Of a stretch of DNA of 5,105 bases, positions 1 through 5,105 are shown in pieces. The DNA is from Bacteroidales bacterium (GTDB taxonomy: Bacteria > Bacteroidota > Bacteroidia > Bacteroidales > VadinHA17): the NCBI GenBank assembly GCA_025455535.1, contig JALOMM010000143.1:1487-6591 (forward strand). Direction: 5' to 3'. The position numbers were made by a program, and so were the translations under genes. The first letter of the stretch is position 1. Every line of letters begins with the position of its first letter. The notes under the pieces are model-generated. The model was given only the letters and a program-made list of their open reading frames with translations. It ran no database searches and was not told the origin of the DNA.

Positions 1-1
1 A

Positions 2-643
2 GAAGGGGAGACCTACACCGCTGACGCAGTCATTCTTGCCACCGGCGGCCGTTCACGTACACTGGGCGTACCGGGAGAGGATCTCTTCCGCGGAAAAGGA
101 ATATCTTACTGCGCAACATGTGACGGTGACTTTTTTACCGGTAAGGAGATTGTTGTGGTGGGAGGCGGTAACTCAGCCCTTGAGGAGGCTGTATCACTTA
201 CAAAATATGCAACTAAAGTGACCGTTGTTCATCAGTTTGACCATTTCCAGGCATTCGAATATGCCATCGAGGAGGCCCGGGCAAACCCGAAGATCAGCTT
301 TCTGATGACCTCAACCATTGCTTCTTTTTATGGAAGTGACAGTATCGAGGGGGTTGAGATAAAGAACCTCATCAGCGGCGAAGTCACCAGGTTCGCAACT
401 GACGGCGTATTCATATTCATAGGTTATGTGCCCAATACCGAGACACTGAAGGGGATGGTCAGCCTGAACGAAAGGGGAGAGATCATCGCCGGCACCGACA
501 TGTCAACAAATATCAGGGGAGTATATGCAGCCGGCGATGCTGTGGTAAAGCGTTACCGCCAGGTCACCACAGCCGTGGGTGACGGCACTGTTGCCGCACT
601 GGCTGCCGCAGAATACCTCAACACATTGAAAATTAAACAATAA
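2..643 (+). CDS. trxB: Thioredoxin reductase-like flavoprotein, C-terminal part (5' end outside window)
   Basis: Partial gene. The frame is open from the window edge to TAA at 641-643 and gives 213 residues; the family is usually about 310, so roughly 100 N-terminal residues, including the first FAD-binding GxGxxG, are missing. Seen: the redox-active CATCDG motif (Cys codons 110-112 and 119-121), the nucleotide-domain GGGNSA motif at about residues 54-59, and the C-terminal FAD motif GVYAAGD followed by a YRQVTTAVGDGTVAA segment typical of the family. Family role: FAD enzyme in the cytosol that passes electrons to thioredoxin. Oddity: where NADPH-dependent members have HRRxxxR, this protein reads HQFDHFQ (230-250), so NADPH may not be its donor. 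The next gene, 8 bases downstream, is a thioredoxin, which supports the partnership. The family call is firm; donor specificity is unknown, and a ferredoxin- or NADH-linked variant is possible. Confidence 0.9.
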   Translation, partial: EGETYTADAVILATGGRSRTLGVPGEDLFRGKGISYCATCDGDFFTGKEIVVVGGGNSALEEAVSLTKYATKVTVVHQFDHFQAFEYAIEEARANPKISFLMTSTIASFYGSDSIEGVEIKNLISGEVTRFATDGVFIFIGYVPNTETLKGMVSLNERGEIIAGTDMSTNIRGVYAAGDAVVKRYRQVTTAVGDGTVAALAAAEYLNTLKIKQ

Positions 644-651
644 GAAAAGTT

Positions 652-1071
652 ATGAAGGGATTAATAATTGCAATCGTAGTAGTGGCCGCAGTGGCTTTCC
701 TCTTCATCCGCGCATGGCACAAGATGAAGAATACGCCGGTGGTTGAAGACAGCCATCTTATCGAGCAGCTGACAGAACAGAATTTCAATAACAAGATTAA
801 GAAGGGGGTTGTCATGGTCGATTTCTGGGCCGACTGGTGTATGCCCTGCAAAATGATGGCTCCCATACTCAACGAAGTGGCTGAAGCTGCTGAGGGGGAG
901 GCCGTTATTTATAAACTAAATGTTGATGAACAGCGGCAGGTTGCTGCCAGCTACGGCATCAGGAACATACCTACCATCATTGTTTTCAAAGATGGCAAGG
1001 AGGTTGAGAGGCTCGTCGGAATGAAGACGAAGGAGGTGCTGCTGGCAAGTATCAAAACGGCTCAGCAGTAA
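652..1071 (+). CDS. Membrane-anchored thioredoxin, CMPC active site
   Basis: Complete gene of 139 residues. Residues 3-19 are a continuous hydrophobic segment (one membrane anchor or uncleaved signal), followed by a basic stretch R20-A-W-H-K-M-K26. The thioredoxin fold covers about residues 35-137: VDFWADWC with the buried Asp at D57, active site W62-C63-M64-P65-C66-K67, and the cis-proline loop at P107 (NIPT). The usual thioredoxin has CGPC; Met at the second position may shift the redox potential, which is inference. Family role: dithiol-disulphide exchange with protein partners. The basic residues after the anchor hint that the domain faces the cytoplasm, where the upstream reductase could reduce it, but K2 and the N-terminus make this uncertain. 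The ATG at 652 is chosen because it opens directly into the hydrophobic segment and lies 8 bases after the reductase stop. The spacer is A-rich with no Shine-Dalgarno, common in Bacteroidota. Probably one operon with the reductase. Confidence 0.9.
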   Translation: MKGLIIAIVVVAAVAFLFIRAWHKMKNTPVVEDSHLIEQLTEQNFNNKIKKGVVMVDFWADWCMPCKMMAPILNEVAEAAEGEAVIYKLNVDEQRQVAASYGIRNIPTIIVFKDGKEVERLVGMKTKEVLLASIKTAQQ

Positions 1072-1086
1072 TTTTTGGTGTTAATT

Positions 1087-1135
1087 GGCAGGGAGGGTGT
1101 CCGGGTGAGTTTCATCTGCCGGAACCCTCTCTGGC
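1087..1135 (+). terminator. Hairpin at the convergent gene junction, possible terminator of the thioredoxin operon
   Basis: The arm at 1087-1104 pairs with 1119-1135: TCCGG with CCGGA, then GAGGGT with ACCCTC after a one-base bulge (G1099), then a weaker outer part with one mismatch and one G-U pair. The loop is 14 bases and holds the stop codon of the opposite-strand gene. On the + strand the stem is followed only by TTTAT, a poor U tract, and on the - strand by no U tract. It sits 15 bases after the thioredoxin stop, where a terminator is expected. The hairpin is seen; the terminator function is inferred. Confidence 0.4.
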
Positions 1136-3202
1136 TTTATCATAGTCTGGTGCCTCGAGAAGGTTATTGAATCTTTCTGACGGCCTGATCCTGCCGAAAG
1201 AGTCCATGTAAGCTTCCCGCGTCATCGAATCCCAGTGTATTGCGCCGTGGTAATACTGGATGTTATTAAAGATACCGAGGGTTACAAGAGCCAGGTAAAC
1301 AGACAGAATGGATACCCGAAGGAATTTTCCTCCTGAGGTCATCGGGTATGACAGCAATGCGGCAGCAGCCACTGCCATGAGTGCATAGCTGTCTATGAAG
1401 GCCCTCTGTCCGAAGCCTCCGCCGTACCACCAGCACCACCACGAGAATATTATGTAACCATTCAGGGGGAAGAAGACAGTAACAGGCAGGGCATGAGGCG
1501 ATCTTCGCATCCAGAGCACTGCTATTCCGGCGACAGAGATGAGGAGCACGGGTGTATATATGAAGAGCCCTTTTCTGAAGCTGAACAGTCCTTTGATGAC
1601 TGCCGGGTCGTTGAAGAAAAATTTCTCATCGCTTCCATATGAGAAATAGAGCCATTGGCCGGTCATCTCCTTCCAGTAGATCAACTGCGGCATCCAGACA
1701 ATCACAACAATAAGAATCATGATCAGCAAATACCTGTAATCTGAGGCAAGTTTTTTTATTCTCCCTTTCAGATCACTTCCGGTATTTACAGCATAAAGCA
1801 GAAAGAAAAGAATAATAATGATATTGGTTGGCCTGATAAGGGAAATCAATCCTAATAGCAGACCTAATCGCAAAACATCCAATACTTTGCGCCTGGGGGC
1901 CCTGAGCCCTGAGCCCTGAGCTTCGTACCATTTAATTGAATACCAAACAAATGCACTAATAAGCGCGAAACTGTAGACGTGTGACATTGTACCCTGGAAG
2001 AGGGTGTACCAGTAGAGGTTCGTGGCAAGGGTGAAGCCTGCCAGCGTCATTGATGCAATCCTGTCGGAGAAATGTTCCAGAAGTATCCTGCGGAGATAAA
2101 CCAGTCCGATAAGCAAATATGTGAGTGCCGATACAAGAAGGAAAAACTTATACGGTTCACTGTAGCCTCCTGCGTCAGCCCCGGTTACGACAGCAGCAAG
2201 GTGACCTGCCAGAAAAAATGGCATCCACAGAAGAGACACTCCCATGGTTGTCTTTATGAGGTTGTTTCCTTCCTGGGTCTTCTCTGGCCAGACAATGAAT
2301 CTGTGGGGGCCATCGTAGCTGTCAGCATAGCCCAGTGAGAGGTCATGGTAAATGAACAGTGCCGGAAGGTATGCATAGTACGAGATGGCGTCCCACTCAA
2401 TAACGCGCTGCTCCTCCTTCCAGTGCTTTACTTCAAGCATGTTTCCGGCCATGAAGAGGATGATTAATGCAATCGTCATGGCTGAGATCCATCTTCTCCC
2501 CTTAAGTCCGTAGCTGAACAGTTTACCCGCTATGAGTAATCCGTCGCTTACCCTGATCTTTTTCCCCTCCTCAATCTTTCTTGGATAGTACGAAACAGGG
2601 TGCTCCGAGAATCTTATCCCCGGCGTCTTCAACCCTTTCATCATCAGTTCGGTCTCGAAGCCGAACCTCTCTTCCTTCAGGCCGAGCCCCGCGGCGAGCG
2701 CCCTGGTGAACAGCTTGTAGCCGCAGGTTATGTCTGTGATCCTCATGCCGGTGATCAGTGATGCAGCAGAAGAAAAGAGCCTGTTTGCGATGGTTGCGGG
2801 AAGGGCATGAGACGGGTATCGTCGTCGCGGGCTGAAGCGGGTGCCGCTGACCATGTCGAGGTTCCCTGAGTGCATCCTCTCAAGCATGGGGGGGATGTCG
2901 GCAGGATCAAGTTCAAGGTCTGCATCCTGCACCAGTATCGTGTCGCCCTGCGCAGCCTTTATCCCGGCCGTCACTGCGGCACCCTTTCCTCTGTTCGATG
3001 ACAGCCTTATAAGGGTTATCCTGAATGCACCTGTGGTATATTCTTCTGCCAGCCTGGCCGATTCATCCGAGGAGCAGTCGTCAACGATGACCACTTCAGT
3101 GTGCTCTACAAAAGGGGGGAGGGTCAGCTCCTGCAGCCTGTCAAGAGTCCGGGTGATGACACCGGCTTCATTGTAGAGGGGGATGATGATGGAGAGGTTC
3201 AA
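1112..3202 (-). CDS. Fusion of GT2 polyprenyl-phosphate glycosyltransferase and GT-C-like membrane domain
   Basis: 696 residues in two parts. Residues 1-235 are a GT2 domain of the dolichyl/undecaprenyl-phosphate sugar synthase type: IIIPLYNE near the N-terminus, VIVDDCSSD (38-46), NRGKGAA (70-76), the metal/nucleotide-binding DAD at 93-95, SGTRF (119-123), DITCGYKLF (157-165) and RFGFETELM (179-187). Residues about 238-646 hold roughly ten or more hydrophobic segments. The first loop after membrane segment 1 carries acidic residues in VIEWDAISYYAYLP (E269, D271), the place where GT-C transferases keep their catalytic acid. Inference: the N-terminal part loads a sugar onto a polyprenyl phosphate at the cytoplasmic face and the membrane part uses or moves it, for glycan or protein glycosylation. 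Donor and acceptor cannot be read from sequence. The start is TTG at 3200-3202: an in-frame TGA lies two codons upstream and the next in-frame Met is residue 106. A 7-bp triple repeat adds about seven residues at 429-435. It has its own promoter upstream. Confidence 0.85.
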   Translation of the reverse strand: MNLSIIIPLYNEAGVITRTLDRLQELTLPPFVEHTEVVIVDDCSSDESARLAEEYTTGAFRITLIRLSSNRGKGAAVTAGIKAAQGDTILVQDADLELDPADIPPMLERMHSGNLDMVSGTRFSPRRRYPSHALPATIANRLFSSAASLITGMRITDITCGYKLFTRALAAGLGLKEERFGFETELMMKGLKTPGIRFSEHPVSYYPRKIEEGKKIRVSDGLLIAGKLFSYGLKGRRWISAMTIALIILFMAGNMLEVKHWKEEQRVIEWDAISYYAYLPALFIYHDLSLGYADSYDGPHRFIVWPEKTQEGNNLIKTTMGVSLLWMPFFLAGHLAAVVTGADAGGYSEPYKFFLLVSALTYLLIGLVYLRRILLEHFSDRIASMTLAGFTLATNLYWYTLFQGTMSHVYSFALISAFVWYSIKWYEAQGSGLRAPRRKVLDVLRLGLLLGLISLIRPTNIIIILFFLLYAVNTGSDLKGRIKKLASDYRYLLIMILIVVIVWMPQLIYWKEMTGQWLYFSYGSDEKFFFNDPAVIKGLFSFRKGLFIYTPVLLISVAGIAVLWMRRSPHALPVTVFFPLNGYIIFSWWCWWYGGGFGQRAFIDSYALMAVAAAALLSYPMTSGGKFLRVSILSVYLALVTLGIFNNIQYYHGAIHWDSMTREAYMDSFGRIRPSERFNNLLEAPDYDKAREGSGR
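1900..1920. repeat. Three tandem copies of CCCTGAG inside the glycosyltransferase coding region
   Basis: Three exact, adjacent 7-bp units (1900-1906, 1907-1913, 1914-1920). The total of 21 bases keeps the reading frame and, because 7 is not a multiple of 3, the unit is read in three frames to give QGSGLRA (about residues 429-435). It lies between the hydrophobic segments at about 406-425 and 443-470, next to a basic RAPRRK stretch, so in a likely cytoplasmic loop where extra residues would be tolerated. The repeat is seen directly; its origin as an inserted element is inferred. Confidence 0.85.
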
Positions 3203-3277
3203 GGGTCAGGGTCTGAAGTCTGAAAGTCTGAAAGTCTGAAAGTCGAAAGTCGAAAGTCTGAAAGTCGACAGTCAAAG
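3203..3277. repeat. Degenerate tandem array of GTCTGAAA / GTCGAAA units
   Basis: From 3211 the sequence is a run of units that all begin GTC: one GTCTGAA, three GTCTGAAA (3218-3241), two 7-bp GTCGAAA (3242-3255), another GTCTGAAA (3256-3263), then decaying GTCGACA and GTCAAA up to 3276. The stretch at 3203-3210 (GGGTCAGG) looks like a further diverged edge. On the - strand the array fills nearly all the space between the predicted promoter and the TTG start of the glycosyltransferase gene, so it would form most of its untranslated leader. There are no spacers, so it is not a CRISPR array. Confidence 0.9.
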
Positions 3278-3302
3278 TTAGTACAGATAGGGAAAAAGAC
3301 AA
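3273..3302 (-). promoter_or_regulatory. Bacteroidota-type promoter for the glycosyltransferase gene
   Basis: Read on the - strand, TTG (3302-3300) is followed after 19 bases by TAACTTTG (3280-3273). This matches the known Bacteroidota primary sigma consensus, a -33 TTG and a -7 TAnnTTTG, exactly and with normal spacing. Transcription would begin near 3265-3268, leaving a leader of about 65 bases made mostly of the tandem array. It lies downstream of the terminator of the preceding gene, where a new promoter is needed. The -7 element overlaps the last degenerate repeat unit. Confidence 0.7.
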
Positions 3303-3328
3303 CAGGCAGCAGACAGGAAATAACCCTC

Positions 3329-3362
3329 AAAAAAACAGAGGCTGCCTCCCTGAGACAGCCTC
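3329..3362 (-). terminator. Strong Rho-independent terminator after the Gly-X repeat protein gene
   Basis: On the - strand GAGGCTG (3362-3356 as its complement) pairs with CAGCCTC (3344-3338). After one mismatch an inner three-pair stem (GAG with CTC) closes a three-base loop. Two bases after the stem a run of seven T follows (complement of A3329-A3335). It lies about 30 bases past the stop codon at 3393-3395 and isolates the upstream genes from the glycosyltransferase gene. On the + strand there is no T run after the stem, so it acts in one direction only. Confidence 0.85.
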
Positions 3363-3376
3363 CTGTTATTCTCAAT

Positions 3377-3393
3377 GGTGGCTTCCTGCCACC
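3377..3393 (-). other. Perfect short hairpin overlapping the stop codon of the Gly-X protein gene
   Basis: GGTGGC (3377-3382) and GCCACC (3388-3393) form a six-pair stem with a five-base loop. On the - strand the stem begins with the last base of the TAG stop codon. No T run follows, so it is unlikely to terminate alone. It may protect the mRNA 3' end together with the terminator 15 bases further on, or mean nothing. Confidence 0.45.
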
Positions 3394-3764
3394 TACTTGC
3401 CGGCCTGGGCTGTGAGATTGTCACAGATGCCGTCATTGTTTTTGTCAGTGAAACCGGCTCCTTTGCCCTGACCATGGCCTTTACCGTATCCATGACCCTT
3501 GCCATGACCTTTGCCTCTGCCCTGGCCCTGACCCTTACCCTGGCCCTGACCTTGTCCTTTACCCTGTCCTTTACCTTGTCCCTGTCCCATACGATCTCCT
3601 TTCTCAAAGTTATCGCAGACACCATTGTTGTCAGCATCAACCCAGGCAATCCTTCTGTCTGCACTGTTGCCTGCCTGAGTGGCATTCTGAGATGAGCTTT
3701 GTGCCGATGCCGTTGCCATTATTGCCATAACGGCTGCAATTGTAAAAATAAGCTTTGTTTTCAT
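3393..3764 (-). CDS. Small secreted Gly-X repeat protein with two DGxCDN (EF-loop-like) motifs
   Basis: 123 residues; I do not recognise a named family. Residues 1-21 form a clear signal peptide (MKTK, a hydrophobic core, then ATASA before QSSS), so the product is exported. Residues 41-54, WVDADNNGVCDNFE, resemble a calcium-binding EF-hand or thrombospondin-3-type loop (Asp/Asn at positions 1, 3, 5, Gly at 6, Glu at 12). A second copy, FTDKNNDGICDNL, is at 105-117. Between them, about residues 60-103, every second residue is Gly, with Q, K, R, H or Y between, which makes the segment strongly basic; H87, H91 and H97 cluster near its end. The only two cysteines (C50, C114) lie one in each motif and could form a disulphide closing the Gly-rich segment into a loop. 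The ATG at 3762-3764 fits the signal peptide; no Shine-Dalgarno is seen. It lies 115 bases after a copper ATPase gene, so metal binding outside the membrane is possible but unproven. A strong terminator follows. Confidence 0.8.
   Translation of the reverse strand: MKTKLIFTIAAVMAIMATASAQSSSQNATQAGNSADRRIAWVDADNNGVCDNFEKGDRMGQGQGKGQGKGQGQGQGKGQGQGRGKGHGKGHGYGKGHGQGKGAGFTDKNNDGICDNLTAQAGK
3456..3587. repeat. Hexamer-period coding repeat (Gly-X tract)
   Basis: The DNA for about residues 60-103 of the secreted protein repeats with a 6-base period: a Gly codon alternating with a Gln, Lys, Arg, His or Tyr codon. On the + strand this shows as runs of units such as CTGTCC and TTTACC. Units are similar but not identical. 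Gain or loss of whole units would keep the frame. The low complexity also keeps other frames open, which creates false overlapping open frames. Confidence 0.8.
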
Positions 3765-3879
3765 AATTGATGAATATTTGTTTTTATTAAATAATTTGAT
3801 AATCTCTTTACAAATACTCTGATGAAAACATTATGAGAAGGTTTAATCAGGGGGCAAAGAAAAACGGCAAAAAAATAGT

Positions 3880-5105
3880 TTAGATCTTCATATTTCTGAT
3901 TCTCAATGCATTCCAGACGACGGAAACGGAGCTGAAGCTCATGGCTGCAGCGGCAATCATCGGGTTGAGAAGCGGTCCGCCGAAGAGGTGAAGCACTCCC
4001 ATTGCGACCGGGATACCCAGTATGTTATAAAAGAATGCCCAGAACAGGTTCTGACGTATATTTCTGATCGTTGCACGGCTCAGCTTAAGTGTTCTGATCA
4101 CATCGCGCAGGTCGCTTCTTATAAGTACAATATCGGCTGCTTCCATAGCCACATCGGTGCCAGAGCCAATGGCTATCCCGACGTCAGATGATGCGAGGGC
4201 AGGGGCATCATTGATGCCGTCGCCGACCATTACCACCGTTTCACCTTCATTCTTCAGTCTTCTGATCTCTTCAGCCTTGTCTCCCGGCAGGAGTCCTGAC
4301 AGCACTCTGTCTATTCCCGCCTCTGCGGCCACATGCCTTGCAGTAGGTTCACTGTCGCCGGTTATCATTACCACCCTGTGCCCCATTGCCATCAGTTCGC
4401 TTATTGCTTCCCGTGAGCCGGGGCGTATGGTATCGGCGATAGCTATCACCCCTTCGCATCTTCCGCTGACGGCAATATAGAGCAATGTCATCCCTTCACT
4501 GGCAAGATGTCCGGCCTGTTCGTCGGCACTGCTCAGATCAATCTTTCTCTCTGTCATCAGCCTTCTGCTTCCTGCAAGCATATGCAGGCCACCGGTGAAT
4601 GCTTCAACGCCAAACCCCGGCAGGGCGGTGAACCTCTCAGGCTGTCCTGCTGTTACTCCTTCCTCTTCAGCATATGCCATGACGGCCTTTGCCGCAGGGT
4701 GTTCTGACCTGCTCTCGGCTGAGGCGGCGAGGGAAAGGAGTTCCTTAATGTCATACGATCCTGTTGAGATAATGCCTGTTACGACAGGCCTGCCGGTTGT
4801 GATGGTGCCGGTCTTGTCGAGTACAACTGTTGTGGCCTTGCGGGCAGTCTCGAGCGCCTCACCGCTCTTTATCAGGATGCCGTTCTCTGCACCTCTGCCG
4901 GTACCTACCATGACAGCCACCGGTGTCGCCAGACCGAGGGCACAGGGACATGCGATGATAAGGACAGAGATAAGTACGGTAAAGGAGAACTGAAAGTCCC
5001 CTGTTGCAATATACCATGCTGCGAAGGAGAGGAGGGCCAGGGACATTACGATGGGGACAAATATGCCCGAGATCCTGTCTGCCAGCCTGGCTATGGGAGC
5101 CTTGG
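3880..5105 (-). CDS. copA: Cu+-exporting P1B-type ATPase, C-terminal part (N-terminus outside window)
   Basis: Partial gene: the frame stays open to the window edge and reads KAPIARLADRISGIF before the internal Met at 5044-5046, so about 407 residues are visible of a family usually 700-830 long. Metal-binding HMA domains, the first membrane helices and the TGES actuator loop lie outside. Counting from that Met: metal-site CPC at 33-35 (4942-4950), phosphorylated Asp in DKTGT at D77 (4816-4818), SEHP at 114-117, TGD at 229-231, GDGIND hinge at 275-280. The last two helices carry YN (340-341) and MSFSS (369-373), the signature that places it in the Cu+/Ag+ group P1B-1. Role: ATP-driven export of Cu+ across the inner membrane, for detoxification or cuproenzyme supply. 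It ends at TAA 3880-3882, with no hairpin-plus-T-run after it, so transcription may continue into the small secreted protein gene 115 bases on. All catalytic motifs in view are intact. Confidence 0.95.
   Translation of the reverse strand, partial: KAPIARLADRISGIFVPIVMSLALLSFAAWYIATGDFQFSFTVLISVLIIACPCALGLATPVAVMVGTGRGAENGILIKSGEALETARKATTVVLDKTGTITTGRPVVTGIISTGSYDIKELLSLAASAESRSEHPAAKAVMAYAEEEGVTAGQPERFTALPGFGVEAFTGGLHMLAGSRRLMTERKIDLSSADEQAGHLASEGMTLLYIAVSGRCEGVIAIADTIRPGSREAISELMAMGHRVVMITGDSEPTARHVAAEAGIDRVLSGLLPGDKAEEIRRLKNEGETVVMVGDGINDAPALASSDVGIAIGSGTDVAMEAADIVLIRSDLRDVIRTLKLSRATIRNIRQNLFWAFFYNILGIPVAMGVLHLFGGPLLNPMIAAAAMSFSSVSVVWNALRIRNMKI

Noticed and set aside
36..221. Small open frame overlapping the reductase in another frame
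   Set aside because: It overlaps the CATC-bearing frame, which continues from the window edge and is clearly the real one.
2072..3176. Open frames on the + strand opposite the glycosyltransferase gene
   Set aside because: Low-information Ser/Pro/Ala-rich translations without domain, opposite a clear GT2/membrane gene.
3203..3277. CRISPR array
   Set aside because: Units are 7-8 bp and directly adjacent, with no spacers and no cas genes in the window.
3278..3764. Overlapping open frames on both strands across the Gly-X gene (3278-3685 minus, rich in Arg/Lys/Val; 3375-3695 plus, rich in Leu/Thr)
   Set aside because: The 6-base period keeps several frames open. Only the 3393-3764 frame has a signal peptide, paired motifs and a terminator just after its stop; the 3278-3685 frame would run through that terminator.
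3765..3879. Separate promoter for the Gly-X protein gene
   Set aside because: The AT-rich gap holds only weak candidates on the - strand: AGTATTTG at 3811-3818 without a TTG at proper distance, and TAATGTTT with a TTG 21 bases upstream but two mismatches. Neither is good enough to list; read-through from the ATPase gene is equally possible.
3820..3879. Terminator directly after the copper ATPase gene
   Set aside because: There is a T-rich stretch after the stop on the - strand, but no GC-rich stem precedes it.
3988..4993. Several open frames on the + strand opposite the copper ATPase
   Set aside because: They are antisense to a gene with intact catalytic motifs and their translations show no recognisable domain.

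Overview
The window reads as ordinary chromosomal DNA from a member of the Bacteroidota, probably a Bacteroidales or Marinilabiliales relative. This is inferred, not proven. The support is: start regions without Shine-Dalgarno sequences but rich in A/T; one very good match to the Bacteroidota housekeeping promoter (TTG, 19 bases, TAnnTTTG); and short 7-8 bp tandem repeats of a type I associate with this phylum. Five protein genes are visible; those at both edges are cut by the window.

Left part, + strand (2-1071): the C-terminal two thirds of a thioredoxin-reductase-like flavoprotein, followed 8 bases later by a thioredoxin with a single N-terminal membrane segment and a CMPC active site. They form a redox operon. 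The reductase keeps its CATC redox centre but has lost all three arginines of the HRRxxxR NADPH motif. This makes its electron donor an open question.

Middle, - strand (1112-3302): a large fusion of a polyprenyl-phosphate-sugar-synthase-like GT2 domain to a multi-spanning GT-C-like membrane domain. It converges on the thioredoxin gene, and a hairpin covers the junction. Its promoter lies at 3273-3302. Between promoter and start codon the leader is almost wholly a tandem array of GTCTGAAA/GTCGAAA units, and the gene must start at TTG. A second short repeat, three copies of a 7-mer, sits in frame in its coding region.

Right part, - strand (3329-5105): a Cu+-type P1B ATPase (N-terminal part outside the window), then a small secreted Gly-X repeat protein framed by two Asp/Asn-rich DGxCDN motifs, then a strong Rho-independent terminator. 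No terminator is visible after the ATPase, so the two may be co-transcribed. A metal-related role for the small protein is a guess from position and composition.

I found no RNA gene, insertion sequence, CRISPR array or phage gene. The most interesting items are the altered cofactor motif of the reductase, the repeat-built leader of the glycosyltransferase gene, and the small Gly-X secreted protein beside the copper pump.
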